Source: Darksidea phi (taxonomy: Eukaryota > Ascomycota > Dothideomycetes > Pleosporales > Lentitheciaceae). From it: 64,000 bases of DNA. Positions within the stretch are counted from its first letter, which is position 1, and each line of letters opens with the position of its first letter. Below, in pieces: positions 22,048 to 33,984 of this stretch. Made by a program: the position numbers and the translations under genes. Location of the stretch: contig JASJFT010000145.1 of NCBI GenBank assembly GCA_030770425.1, positions 50,145 through 114,144 of the forward strand, given 5' to 3'. The notes under the pieces were generated by a model that worked only from the letters and a program-made list of their open reading frames with translations, made no database searches and was not told the DNA's origin.

Positions 22048-23688
22048 TCACGCACTCATTCTCGCCCTCATCTCCCGATCCCTCGCACTCCTTCCCCCTC
22101 CTGCCGCCGCCTTGGTGGTATTCGTCGTGCTAGCCGTGCCGTGGCTTCGGAGCGAGGGTGAGGGACTTAAAGGGCGTCTGTTTGCGCTTGCCAGGCTGGA
22201 TGAGCGCGAATGCGGGTGTGAGAGGTGGGCGCGGCGCGGGGTGGTTAGGTGGTTGTCTATGTAGAAACCGCCTGTGCCGTCGACGCTGAGGCGGGGGGTG
22301 CGGCGGTGCGAGGGGGTGGGGGAGGGGGCGCGGGAGTGGGCGTGGGAGTAGGAGTAGGAGTAGGTGGGTCGCGGGGAGAGGGTTTGCGTGGGGGGTGGAG
22401 ATGCTTGTTCGATGTCGAGATCTTGAGTGGTAGTGGTGTTGGTGGTGGTGGTGGTGTCTGTGATGTTTATTCTGGCGCCGAAATCGTGGGTCTGTGTTGG
22501 TGGGCTGATGAGTCTGTTTTCGGAATGTTGGCTGTTGTCGCTGCTGTGGTCTTGTTTTTCTGCTTTGGATAGACATATACTGCCTATTAGACTCATGCTG
22601 CGTGAGTTCCTGCCCGTGCTGCTGGCTACGGGTGCATGTTTCTCTCCGCTGCCTCCTGCTCCTCCGCCCAAACCATTATGCTGTGTATGTGTATGCGCTC
22701 GAGCGGTTCGCCGCCCCCCCGCCGTCCGACTAGAGTGATATGTTGGCGGCGGCGGATGGTCGTCTTCGAAGGCGGCTAGGTTGAAGATCTTACGAAGGAG
22801 GGTCCATGTGAAGGGCAGGTTTGCGACGAGGATAGCTGTGCTGGATTCGCGCGTATACCATGTGATCCATGTTGGCTGGTAGGGGCGGGTGAAGCTGTAG
22901 TACTTGTTTAAGACGGAGGCGAGGATGACGAAGAAGCCGAGCGAGAAGACGCAACAGAGGATTAGCTTACGCTTGAGCGGGAGCAGCGAGCGGATGAAGA
23001 GGGGCAGCGCGATGCCGAGCATGATGAGGTCGGAGGATATGTTGAAGACGGCATTGGTGATGCGGTGGTGGATCAGTGCGTTGCATTGCGACGACTTGGT
23101 CGGCACGGCCCAGTATTGCGTGAAGGGGCGGCACCACGCGGCGAAGTAGAGCACTTCCATGACGACGAAGCCGAGCAAGACGTATGCGGCGAGCAGCTTG
23201 ATGGCGACGTTTTCCTTGGAGGCTACCATGCGCGTTAGGCGGTGGTAGAGGATGAGGAGACAGGCTTTGCATGCCCAGATGACGGCGATTTGCATCTGTT
23301 CGACGACGATAACGATTTTACTTCCATATTCTCGATCGCGCACTTCTTGTGGTGTGAGGCTACTGACATCGAAGCCCGGTGGGAGGAGATTCGACTGCGT
23401 CTTGGTCTCGATATTCGACATGACAATAAGCACAGTATAGCACGCCGTAACGAACCCGCCCATAATCCAGTCATCATACTGAAGACCCTTTACAGAACCG
23501 AAAAGTAGCGTCCGCGAAAGGCTGTTATGTGGGGTCAAGTCAGCACTCGGACCGTCCCGTCTGACGCTTCTAAGAACCGGGCGTCTGTGCGACATGAGGT
23601 TCAAGGGTTTGGGTTATACGCACAGCCTAGCGATGATTATGCCTACCGCGAACGCGTACCAGATCCATGATTCAACGCAGAATTGCAT
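22048..23688 (-). CDS. Rhodopsin-like (PTH11-type) membrane protein with long low-complexity tail
   Basis: Exon 2 is 22048-23521 and exon 1 is at least 23624-23688, joined by a 102-bp intron (GTGCGT donor, CATAACAG acceptor), giving 512 aa. The splice restores the family motif WIWYAFAVGIIIARL...FGSVKGLQYDDWIM. Later membrane segments include VAIKLLAAYVLLGFVVMEVL, ITNAVFNISSDLIMLGIALP and LILCCVFSLGFFVILASVLN, and TRESSTAILVANLPFTWTLL. The 5' end is uncertain: the frame stays open 5' of 23688 up to a TAG, so an additional upstream exon is possible. The last ~220 residues are low complexity: His-Thr, Thr-Asn, Ser-Tyr and Pro-rich runs, Ser/Arg clusters. Receptor-like role is inferred from family only. 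Confidence 0.85.
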
Positions 23689-24762
23689 GGCTCTGGCTAT
23701 GACGAAGCCGCCTCCTCCTTCGGCGCTGGATGGTGCGCTTATCGGTGTGGTTTCCTACTGTAGAGCAAGTGCGTGGTCTGGAGGGACATGTTGTGGGATA
23801 TATCGCATTTCTTAGAATCGCATATACAACGTCGTAATAACCGTCTGTCGTGCTTCGATAGCAAACCGCAAAGTGCAAAGAGGGAGAGGACAAAATGCAC
23901 AACAAAAACCGCCCTTGAGAGCGTAGGAGCAAGAGAAAGAGGAGAAGAGGAGAAGAGGAAGACGAAACAAACTTTCCAACAATAAGATGACATACGAACC
24001 ACCCATACAGCGCACCCACATTACCGCCTCACAAGCCCTCTTTCCGGTCGCCTACCGCAACACTTATCTGGACCTCTCTCCGTCGGCGAGGATCCGCGTG
24101 GGTTGCGCTGTACAAGGCCCCCCTTTATCGAACCAATCATGTTCCCACTCTAATGCTCGGAACCGGGCATTGAGGCTTGGAAACAATACCATGGCCACGG
24201 CATTTATGCGCATCTTCGTTTCAGCGCCGTGGGGACCCGCTGAGTAGCGCTTGAATGGACAATCTTAGTGTGGAGGTGCATGTGATGGGCGTGCGTGTGG
24301 GGTGGCATCATATATGCGCCGTCGTTGAAAGCCCTTGCGTCCCCCGCTCGCCCTGTTTTGTGAGCGTCGAAGGGCTATCGCGGGGCTGTTGGGTGCGCGT
24401 GACTGCGTGAGGGATGAAGGGCTATGCGAGGCGGTCTGGAGCTGTGTTGGCGGTGAGTGTGGGTATGCACGTGAGCTGGGTATGCGGCTATCCGACAGCT
24501 GAGCGGAGAGACGGATGGAGCCGCTCCGGATCGGGTTGATCACTCCCTAGTGCGCGCGGAAAAGTTTGCCCTGGCTTCCAGCTGAATCGGCTTTGCAAAA
24601 TGCAATATTGGATATCAAGATGGCTGATAAAGTATCGTTTTTCTACACAATCTGATTTTACTATGTAATTTCCTCCACTCGTCAAACACCCTTTTCCAGT
24701 TCCCACTCAGTCCAGCATACCGTCATCTCCCAACCCATCCATTCATCCATCCACTTTCACCC
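23689..24762. other. Intergenic region
   Basis: 1.07 kb between two minus-strand genes. A missing first exon of the rhodopsin-like gene may lie in 23690-23820. The rest contains GT/GC-rich DNA and no supportable ORF. Confidence 0.45.
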
Positions 24763-27700
24763 TCAAACCAGATTCCTTGCCTTGTTTATCATCTCTTCCA
24801 CTTCCTTCTCATTCTCCAACTTCCCCACCAACCATCCCCTTGCTTTCTCAACAACCAATTCCCAACTGCCCCTCTCCGCTCCCAGCCTCTTCTCAAAGTA
24901 CGCCACCACAAGCGCAGTAGCCCACTCCGTCTTCCTATACCCAGCCTCGCTCCTCCGCTTCTCAGCATCTTGTTCCCGGACGGGGAGCGCGGCGAAGAGA
25001 GATGCGTCCCAGACCCAGTGGCCTTGGAAGGATTGTAACGCGATAAGGAGGTTGAACGTTTCTTCGGGGCTTTTGGGGGATGGCGAGGGCACACTGAAGG
25101 GATTTGTGCTCCTGGAATTCCCGGTGTCGGATGCATCGGCGCTGCCGAAGAAGCTGGATGGCTTTGCGCCTGTGGATGGGGCCGCAGGTGGAGCTCCGAA
25201 TGCAGATGTACTAGCGAAAGTTGCCATGGCGGGTGCGGCTCCAAATGCAGAGCTCCCGGAAAACGCCGACGCAGTAGGAGCAGCTCCAAATGCACTAGCA
25301 CTGCCAAAGCCACCCTTCGCGGCACCAAAAAGACTGGATGTCTTCCCTTCCTGCTGCGGTGAAGAAGATGAAGAAACTCCACACGGCGAGTATGACGGAG
25401 ATGTGGGCGAAGCTCTTCCCATTTCTGTACCGCCGAATTCAACATCTGCGCCCATGTCCTGCGGCTGATGCAGAAAGGAATCGAAGTCAAAGCTTTCTAA
25501 TGCAGCAGAAGAATCATCAAAGTTCAATCCTAAGGCTACCGTGCTCTGCTCACGCTCTCGCTTCGCAATCAGGTACCTTTTCTTATTCTGCTGCTCAAGT
25601 AGCATGAGTTGCTCTTGATAGTCGGGAGGCATACGCTTCTCCGCCATAGAGAGGCCTGGAGGCCCCAAGGACGGTGATTGCGGAGCTGATGCTTGCTGTT
25701 GTTGAGCCATTTGCATCTGCTGCATTTGTATTTGTTGATGGGGGGCGATTGATGCTTGCTGTTGCTGAGTCCGCTGTTGAGCCATCTGCATTTGCTGTTG
25801 CTGGAAGGCCATTGACGCTTGCGGAGCCGACTGTTGAGCCATGGCCATATTTTGCTGCTGCTGCTGCTGGTTGAAGGCACTGAATCCGCCACCACCGAAC
25901 AACCCACCTGTAGGCGGCATAGTAGGCGACGCCTTGGAATTGAACAAGCTACCACCACCGCCGAATAAACCTCCAGTCTGTGGCGGTTGACTCGGTGCAG
26001 CAGACGACGTACTAGCACCGAACAATCCGCCCCCACCTCCGCCGCTAACCATAAATCCAGTCGGCTGAGCACTGAACGAAATACTCTGCGGAGGCACCGC
26101 AGCTCCAAAACCGAAGCCGGAAGCAGGAACGTTGGGATGAGCGGTCGGTGCACAGCTAAAGGGTGGGGCGTCGGAAGCCAAGCCTTGTTGTGCGAAGAGT
26201 TCTGGTAGGATGCGGTTAGCAATGCTTGATGATTTGCCGTATAGAGTGTCGATTCTACGCTACTGTGCATCTACTTCGGCGCCGACGCGCCTTGACTGCT
26301 GCTGAGAACTCGTTCAAGGAGATATTGTTTGACTTACTATTGGTTGTATCTGACGCCGGTGTGGCAGGCGCAATCTTCTCATCTTCGAGCCACTCCCACC
26401 CCTCCTTCTCTTGATCCTTTGACTGGTCATCAATGGCCTCTTGGATCTTTTCTACAGCGACAAACGAGCACCACTTGCCGCTGACCTGGAACTGAACGCC
26501 TAATCGAACAGCTTCGCGTTCCACCATGCTGCTGAAACGACTCTCATACTGCTCTTTGATGAGCTTTCCAGACTCGTCTTTTGCCTCTGACAGCCACCCA
26601 CGACCAGCTTCCAGCTCTGCGATGGCTTTCTTAGCGGCTAGCTGGTGTATCATCTCACCTGGCGTTTCTAACGCCTGAACGGGAAACTCAAGCTCTAGTG
26701 GTCCGTGAGCGCTGGTTCCACGTAGGATGACTGAAGTAGGCGTTTCCTGTGGAGCGTCAGGACCCAAGAGGAGGTATACTGTTGCTCGGTTGAAGGCGAA
26801 CAGTGTAGGGATATTCTGCGGCGCTTGAATGATGTTTGGGACGTGGAGCTTGGGAAGGTGCGAGTACCGTGACTCTCCTGTCTCGTCGGGGATTGGCGCT
26901 TCCTCCTTGTCTGGATTCGCCGAAGTATCGAAGAGAGAGATGGGTTTCTTCTGGTCGTAGTCAGCGGAAGATGTACGCATAGTTCTAAATTGGAAACCAA
27001 CAGGAACTGGCTTCTCGTTTTTCTCATTGAAATCGAGCTTGACCTTCAAGCTGTCGGCAACCTTCTCAACAATCTCAAAATCGTCATCGATGTCATTTTG
27101 CTCCTTCGTTTTCGAGTTTGAATACCTGACTTCGAGCTTATAATCTGAGACGTGAGGCGATAGAGCACCCTTTAGCATGCGGACAACCTTCGCATCCATC
27201 TTCTCGCCTGCTCCGACTGACTGCGAGAAGCCGTTACCAGCTTTGGCGATGCCTTCAATCAGCGAGTAAGACACCCCGTCACCGACGCCAAGACTGTAGA
27301 CGCGGATGGGTGCTTTCGTCACCGTAATCTGCTCGTTCAGGTAGGTGAACAGTGCTTGCTGTTCCCAAATGGCCCCGTCAGTCAGCAACATCACCTCCAA
27401 CGGAATGTCCTTGTACCGCTGCTCGATGGTAGCTTTGAGCGGTGCAATCATTTCCGTACCGCCGTAGTTGGCCGCAAAGGTATGAACATGTCTGACGGCC
27501 TGATCAAGCGTCTCCTGACTATAAGCGACACTCTTTGGCCACAGAAAAGAGTACGACGATCCAAAGGAGCAGATGTTAAACATGACGCCGACGGGCAATG
27601 ACTTCAAGAAGACTTGTAAGGCCTGCCTCACGAGTGTGATATTGTTGCCCGACATGGAACCGGAGCGATCACACAAAAAGACAATCTCGGGCTTCTCCGG

Positions 27701-28637
27701 CGGGAGGGCAAACTTTGGCACTAGAGTGGCCATAAGAGCTCTCTGGTTCAGCATGGTGGGGTGTATCTCAAGGACGGCCTATGCAAGTTAGCGATTGTTG
27801 TTGGAAAGATCATCCAGGTTACACTCAAGGGGGTGTACATACCTTCGGAACGCCAGTGCCGTTGGCGACAATTTGTACGATGAAGTCGGTACCGAGCTCC
27901 GCAGTACCTAGACTGAGAGTTGCCGAGGCTTTCGCCATGGTTGGCTCTGCGTTCGGCGCGGAAGACGTTGTACCCATCGAGATGGCAATGGGATGGCTCG
28001 GCGAGAGAATCTTTTGGATGAATGATCCCTCAGCCATCTCCGCGTCTACAGTGATCGAGATACCACGCACAATAGCTCGTTGAGCGCTGTTATAGAAGGC
28101 TGGTGGATATCGTCCATACCGCGGAGCAATGATGTTAGGGATGGTAAACCGGATCCCATCTACCTCCATGTCATGTTTCAGCTCTCCAAGGTAGGTGATC
28201 TTGACAACAACTCGCGCGGCTGGTGGCACATTACCGACCGTTGTTTGGAATATGTCGGCAGTGTTGAGTTGTTCGAAGAGACCTGCAGTCTCGCCCTTGG
28301 ACACGGCTGCATTGAAGTCATGTCTGGCTTTCTCTTTCTCTTTGACCCCACCGACGATGATACGACCACCGACATGGCATGTGAAGCCCACTACACTAAC
28401 GCCATCGTACAACGGGAAAGTATATTTGACTTCCTTGATGCCCTTTGTGGATGAGGGATTGACGAACGTCTGAGTGAGTACTGTGCGTGAGGTCGTGGCT
28501 AGAATCGTGGAATGAGCCTGCAATTCAACCTGGGGAAGGTAGAGCTTCTCTAGGTGACCCTGGATGGGAATGCTGTAGTACAGGCCACAGACATGGTCAC
28601 GCCAGAGAGGGGGCGCTTGATACGAGCTGCCGAACAT
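24763..28637 (-). CDS. VIT and von Willebrand factor A domain protein with FG/Q-rich linker
   Basis: Exons 27843-28637, 26338-27778 and 24763-26201 on the minus strand join in frame to 1224 aa; introns are 64 and 136 bp. The start MFGSSYQAPPLWRDHVCG is chosen at 28637. Domains in order: VIT (about 1-150, with STILATTSRTVLTQTFVNPS and IKEVKYTFPLYDGVSVVGF); vWA (from ~290, MIDAS-like DRSGSMSGNN, then TDGAIWE); a long middle region; then after residue ~750 a low-complexity stretch with repeated GLFGGGG / FGAAP FG-type motifs and Gln runs; finally a helical C-terminus (LLIALQSFQGHWVWDASLF, WATALVVAYFEKRL, VVEKARGWLVGKLE) that is shared with related VIT/vWA proteins. That C-terminus argues that the two long ORFs are one gene. 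Related to inter-alpha-trypsin heavy chain/PARP4-like modules; the cellular role in fungi is not settled. Confidence 0.88.
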
Positions 28638-29219
28638 GACAAGTGACAGTGCGAGGTTCAAAGCCGACGAGGGCGTCAAATCACTGATAAGGGGAAAAAC
28701 TGATGGACAACGGGATGGGTTCTCAACGTTGCTTTATGTTTGTCTTCTGCCTAACTGTCGCGTGCGCTGTTTTCTGCCTAACTGCGGGGCTTGATTGGGT
28801 TACACGACAGGCAAGATATTGTGTAACGTCGCAAATGGAACTTCGATTCTAGCAGCTCTACGCGTCTGTCATCGATTGTTTGAGAAGCAGTGTGTTGAGC
28901 GGTTTGGTGCGTGGAGCAGAAAGCCATTCTCTTTTTATACGGTGCTTTAGCTGCCTATAATGATGCCTGATCGGCGCCTAAGATTGAGGCGCAGCCTCGT
29001 GTTCTCAGTCATGTGCGGAACACGTGCGGAATTGGTGACACCCAATCTCGCCCATCTTGGAATTTCGACGTTGCAGAATTTGGGGGTGTGATGGAGGACC
29101 AATGTCAAGATGGCGGCGTAGATCAATGATATAAGGCCAAGCCAGAAGTGGTTAGAGCGGACGCTGACGTCTACGCGCAGAAAAATATGAAAGTCATCGC
29201 ATGAAGACCCCCGCCAACA
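28638..29219. promoter_or_regulatory. Shared intergenic region between divergent VIT/vWA and DEG1 genes
   Basis: 582 bp separate the two divergent start codons, so both promoters must lie here. A direct duplication ctgcctaactg...c is visible at about 28748-28785. No named element is identified. Confidence 0.5.
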
Positions 29220-31127
29220 ATGAATGCAGCTCTTTCCCAGCTGCCCCATCTCTTCCCCGAGTTCGAGAATCAACTTCACCGCCTCTTCTGCCATCACCGC
29301 AGCTTCCACAAGCTCTCCCGAGTTCCGCGTCGCGTGTTACAAGTCAGACAAACTGGTGCTCGAAGCACTATGACTGGAGGGTATGAGAGGTGGACACACG
29401 AGCAACTGGTCGCAAGGATACAGGACTTAGAGCTACAGTTACATCCATCGGCGAGGGTTTCTACGTCGGACTCGCCCAACGATGAGCAGAAGCAGATACC
29501 GTACCGCAAACCACCCAAACAGCCGCCGAAGGCTTTCGATGCGTCCAAGTATAGCACACGGTTGATCGCGCTGAAATTCGCCTATCTGGGGCAGAAATAC
29601 AATGGGTTCGAGCACCACAACAACAATGCGACTCCGCTACCGACCATTGAAGAGGAGCTATGGAAGGCATTAGCGAAGACGAGGCTGATAAACCCTACAC
29701 CGAGTGGCGAAGATATAGCAAGGTACAATAGGGTAGACCGCAAGACATTTGAATCATGGGATAAGAATGGCGCCGAGGTGAATTGGGAAGGTTGCGAATA
29801 CTCAAAGTGCGGCAGGACGGACAGAGGGGTGAGCGCCTTCGGCCAGGTCATTGGAGTAAGAGTTCGAAGTAACAGGCCGTTGTCAAAGCCAGAGCTTTCG
29901 GCGTCGTCGATGGCTGATAATTTGGGAGAAGAAGGCACAGAAGGGCAGGAGGAAGCGTTGACACCGGTAGAAAGCGAGTCAGAAGAATCGACCAAACACT
30001 TCGACGAACTAAAAGACGAACTCCCTTACATTCAACTTTTGAACCGCGTCCTACCTCCCGACATTCGCATATACGCCTGGTGTCCGAACCCGCCACCGGG
30101 CTTCTCCGCCCGCTTTTCCTGCAAAGAACGACGCTACAAATATTTCTTCACAAACCCGTGCTTCGGCCCCGTTCCTGGCTCCTCCGGTCTCTACGCCATC
30201 AATGCCGATCAAGCCACAATGCGCGAGGGCTGGCTAGACATCGACAGAATGCGGCAAGCATGCAAAGAGCTCGTTGGCCTCCACGACTTTCGCAACTTTT
30301 GCAAGATAGATGCATCGAAACAACTTACAAACTTCAAGCGGCGCATCTTTCACGCCGACATTGAAGAAATAAGTCCGCTATCGTTCCCAGCTTATCTATC
30401 CCACTCTGCAGTGCAGAGCCCAACGACGGTAGAACAGCCCAAAATGTATGCCTTCGTTCTCCACGGCTCCGCATTTCTCTGGCACCAAGTCCGCTCCATA
30501 GTCGCCATTCTCTTCCTCATTGGCCAAGGTCTTGAAGCCCCCTCTCTGATCCCACAGCTCCTTGACGTCTCCGCTAATCCCACGCGTCCAAAGTATGAGA
30601 TGGCATCCGACGCACCACTTGTACTCTGGGACTGCATATTCCCGCATGAATCCGAAGTCCAAACCTCGGAAGAGCGCGAGCACGGCTACCAAGATCGCCT
30701 CGAGTGGGTGTACGTCGGCGACGAAGGCGGCATCGAGCCGAAAAGCCTGGGCAAAGCGAAAAGCGGCGGACCGAGCACCATGGGGCGTGGCAAATGGGGA
30801 CGAGGCGGTGTAATCGACGACGTATGGGAGGTATGGCGAGGCAACAAGATCGACGAGACGCTCTCTGCCCTACTCCTCGATACCATTGCCGCGCAGGGAC
30901 AGTCAACACTTGACGCTGAGCAAAGTACTTTCGATCAAGGCGGTATCCCAAAAATCAGCCCGCGCGTTTTCGATGGCGGGGATTTAGGGAGAGCAAAAGG
31001 TAACTATATACCCGTCATGCGCCGGGAGAGACAAGACCCGGTCGAACTAGTCAATGAGCGATACGCAAAAAGGAAGGGCCTTGATCCTAAGAATGTCGAA
31101 CCAACAATAGATGATGCAGATGAGTGA
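29220..31127 (+). CDS. DEG1: tRNA pseudouridine(38/39) synthase, Deg1/Pus3 type
   Basis: Single-exon gene, 635 aa from the ATG at 29220. It converts uridine 38/39 of tRNA anticodon stems to pseudouridine. The TruA-family catalytic motif KCGRTDRGVSAFGQVI is present with its Asp. Other blocks are STRLIALKFAYLGQKYNGFE, LNRVLPPDIRIYAWCP, ARFSCKERRYKYFF, HDFRNFCKIDASKQLTNFKR and GSAFLWHQVRSIVAILFLIG, and PKYEMASDAPLVLWDC. The WTHEQLVARIQDLE segment matches the yeast Deg1 N-terminus, so an in-frame ATG at 29370 could be the cytoplasmic start. The 50 extra residues upstream are basic and Ser/Leu-rich and might serve mitochondrial targeting. A ~75-residue acidic insertion splits the catalytic core after residue 220, and the C-terminus is extended. 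Confidence 0.93.
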   Translation: MNAALSQLPHLFPEFENQLHRLFCHHRSFHKLSRVPRRVLQVRQTGARSTMTGGYERWTHEQLVARIQDLELQLHPSARVSTSDSPNDEQKQIPYRKPPKQPPKAFDASKYSTRLIALKFAYLGQKYNGFEHHNNNATPLPTIEEELWKALAKTRLINPTPSGEDIARYNRVDRKTFESWDKNGAEVNWEGCEYSKCGRTDRGVSAFGQVIGVRVRSNRPLSKPELSASSMADNLGEEGTEGQEEALTPVESESEESTKHFDELKDELPYIQLLNRVLPPDIRIYAWCPNPPPGFSARFSCKERRYKYFFTNPCFGPVPGSSGLYAINADQATMREGWLDIDRMRQACKELVGLHDFRNFCKIDASKQLTNFKRRIFHADIEEISPLSFPAYLSHSAVQSPTTVEQPKMYAFVLHGSAFLWHQVRSIVAILFLIGQGLEAPSLIPQLLDVSANPTRPKYEMASDAPLVLWDCIFPHESEVQTSEEREHGYQDRLEWVYVGDEGGIEPKSLGKAKSGGPSTMGRGKWGRGGVIDDVWEVWRGNKIDETLSALLLDTIAAQGQSTLDAEQSTFDQGGIPKISPRVFDGGDLGRAKGNYIPVMRRERQDPVELVNERYAKRKGLDPKNVEPTIDDADE

Positions 31128-33352
31128 ATAAGGAGGAGGAACTGGATTTGTACTTAGGATACCCGGTACGAAAGATTACACATCAACCTTTCACGTCCCA
31201 TTAAAAAGTGCCGAGTCGGTAACTCGCCATGCGGTTGGCCGGGCTCTTTCGATTTCTAACCGTGATATCTAAACTCACGTTTTAGGAAAGTAGGCGCTAA
31301 ACCGCGCACGTTGTATGCTTCGTCAAGGAGAAGAGCACGCGGTATAGGTCCTAATACCCATTGGTAGCATATACTAAAGAACAGGGTACAAAGTCAGTAG
31401 AAATGATCTAGGAGGGCGTTAATGGAACAAGTGGCGCCTTCTAGTATTGTGGGGTATAGGTATATCGTAGATGGGCGGGCGGAGCTCACGACCCGCGGTC
31501 GGGGTGATGGGAGAGGTGATAGGATAGCCGTCTGAATGCTCAATCTATAGGACCATGATCTGATGCTAGATAGGACGAAAGTGTGTTATTGTTGCTATGA
31601 TGATTGCGTCCGATGGGAGATCGGACGCTAGCCGCATAGCTTGACCTCCGCTTAGATAAGCACCCGGCCTCGATATTCGATCGGGCCCCTCCTCTCACAT
31701 CACAGTATAAGACATCCCTCTACCGTACTGTGCGCAGCTCTACAGCTCTCTTGCCATGTATAGGGTGTGTATAGCACCTCTACTGTGTACAAACTCCTAC
31801 TGTGTTTCGTGCGGACCTTACAAAAGAGACTCCCACTATGCAAATCCAAACTAAATTAGCTTCCGCCATGGTGACGGTACATAGTTGGTAGAATATATCA
31901 TAGGGGACTTGATATGTACTGATATTTGGAGGCTGGACAAGCGTCAACGACATGCACCCATAGGGGCCTGTAGTAAGTATAGTACTGTAATATGCAATGG
32001 ATGACGATCGTCCTCTACCTTCCCCGGGGGGAAATCGGAAGCGGTGTAGTTTTCCTTTCGGTAATGACCCGGTTCACTCATGCAGCCTGGACGGTGAACT
32101 CGAGAGCATGGAAATGTTGATTACAGCATCAAGCAAGTTATGAACAGCTGTCATCACTACGCCTCGGAGCTCCAGCTACGACCCCGAGCTACGGATTCAA
32201 CACTCTAGCCAATCAATCTTCCACGAGATTGAGTTGTCCAGTTGCCGAATAGCTTGGTGAAAGCGCCATGACTGACGGCAATTCAGGTATTACGGTTAGA
32301 ACGTGAAAAGTAGTCCCCTGGTATATATCTATTCCTGTTTTTAGTGGCCAAGCAATATATCTTATCGGATCCAGTTCGGCGAGAGCAGCGCCTCATTGAC
32401 TGTATATCCTCCCGGATCGAGTCGATTGTGGAAGGGTAGCGTCAATCAAATGCTACATCGCCGGATTAGTTAACCATTGCAAGGCTAAGCCTCACCCGAA
32501 GTTTGTTCTGGATGATATTTCTTCGTGTTCTCGGGCGAGGGTCATTGAGTCCGACAGGAATTGCATCACAAGTGAGGTGACTGATGTAATCGACCCGAGG
32601 ACGGCGTGTGATGAATATCCAGAGTCTAGTCACAAGAAATAAAATATATTGAATTATAGCAGCGGCCCAACCCTCAATACTGCGGGTTACCTATGCCAAC
32701 TTCTCAAGGACTTCAACGACCACTGTAGGACGTTGACAGCTCGCAGTTTGCTCTCACCGCCTCGGGAAACCCAGTAATGCAGGGGTTGGCAAAGGGCACT
32801 TCTGTGAGTGACTGATCGTTATTCGATATCCTCGCCGGATATTGTCAGATGCGCATGGTGATGGTGTTGGAGTTGGATGGAAACCCATGCGCGATACCTT
32901 AGACGATCAGTGTCGTATTGAAGCCGCGTCATGTCATACAAGGGTCAATCGGCTCATCCTAACACACCGTTGGCCTCATGTCGCTCTAGTATGCTACCAG
33001 TTTAATCAACAGACTAAATCTTGTTCTTCACTACCGTTGCTATGGTGGACGCTGCATATCGCTTTTGACCAATCGTGAGGACAAGCCATCTTCTTCCAGC
33101 CTTTTGTAGATTTCCTGCACAGTTTCGGTTGAATTTCCGGAGGCGCAGTAATGGTGATGTCAATTGTTTCGAAATTAAGGGCGGTCTGCAAGCCGATGTT
33201 ATTTTGCCGCGCACAAAGCGGTTGTGCTCATACTAGGAAAGGCTAGACCATCGAAGAGAAGAAGCGAACCAATGAGAGGACATAAATCCTTGTTGCCACG
33301 TTACACCCGTACCGCTATATGCGCTTCCTTGGCATCGCTTGCCGTTTCAACC
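31128..33352. other. 2.2-kb stretch without a recognisable gene
   Basis: Both strands are broken into short ORFs; no domain, tRNA or transposon motif is seen. It lies between the 3' ends of DEG1 (plus) and the Nudix gene (minus). The DNA is moderately AT-rich and could be a decayed region. Confidence 0.5.
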
Positions 33353-33984
33353 TTAATTACTGCCGACCATGGTGTCGATATGAGGGTTCTCTCGTACTAA
33401 GTTCAAGACTGGCAAAAATAACTCCTGGGGCTCGTCCTCGGCTTTGATCATTGCCTTAATGTCTTGCCAGCTTTTCCAGCTCCATCCTTCGCATTTGTTT
33501 GGCTCTAGTCTCTGTGAAAATCATTTCCCTGTTAGTCGTGTCTTGGCTTCTGGGCTGGACCGGTCCTCACCTGTGGTTGTTGCTGCGGATCTACCCGTTC
33601 ACCTTTCACAAAGACGGTAACGTAGTGCTTGTTGGCCTCAACAAAAACGTCGTTTGTTACACCAATGACCTTTGTGGCCCGGATCTCAAGGCCCGTTTCC
33701 TCTAGGGTTTCGCGCTCCGCGCAAGTGAACAAGTCCTCTCCCTGATCAAGATGGCCGCCGGGGAAGGACCACTGTCCTATCATACCGAAGCTGCAAGTAA
33801 GCGACTTGAAACAATTTGCCGAGAACACAGCGCGTTCGTTCTAAGGAGACGAAGGGGCCGTAGGAGAAAATGCTCACGTACCTGGGCCCAAGATACCAAT
33901 TCGTTGCCCAGCTACCACACGCCCATTCTCGTCGCTGATGATAGCAATGACCGCTATTCGCGGATGGAGTCCATTGCAAGCCAT
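33353..33984 (-). CDS. Nudix hydrolase (three exons)
   Basis: Exons 33878-33984, 33571-33790 and 33353-33502 on the minus strand join in frame to 158 aa. The start gives MACNGLHPRIAVIAIISDEN, followed by VVAGQRIGILGPGTFGMIGQ, and WSFPGGHLDQGED. The Nudix box GX5EX7REUXEEXGU is intact at about residues 48-70 (G...E...RETLEETGL), so the metal site should be functional. The last exon supplies KCEGWSWKSWQDIKAM, the usual C-terminal Nudix strand-helix. It hydrolyses nucleoside diphosphates linked to another moiety; the substrate cannot be told. Length and architecture suit a compact MutT/NUDT15-like enzyme. The upstream donor used here is GTGAGC; a GTACGT four bases earlier would break the frame. 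Confidence 0.87.

Noticed and set aside
22249..22738. Gly/Val-rich ORFs on the plus strand
   Set aside because: They are antisense shadows of the low-complexity tail of the rhodopsin-like gene.
24782..25468. 228-aa plus-strand ORF
   Set aside because: It is antisense to the VIT/vWA gene, whose C-terminal exon has family similarity; the plus-strand product has none.
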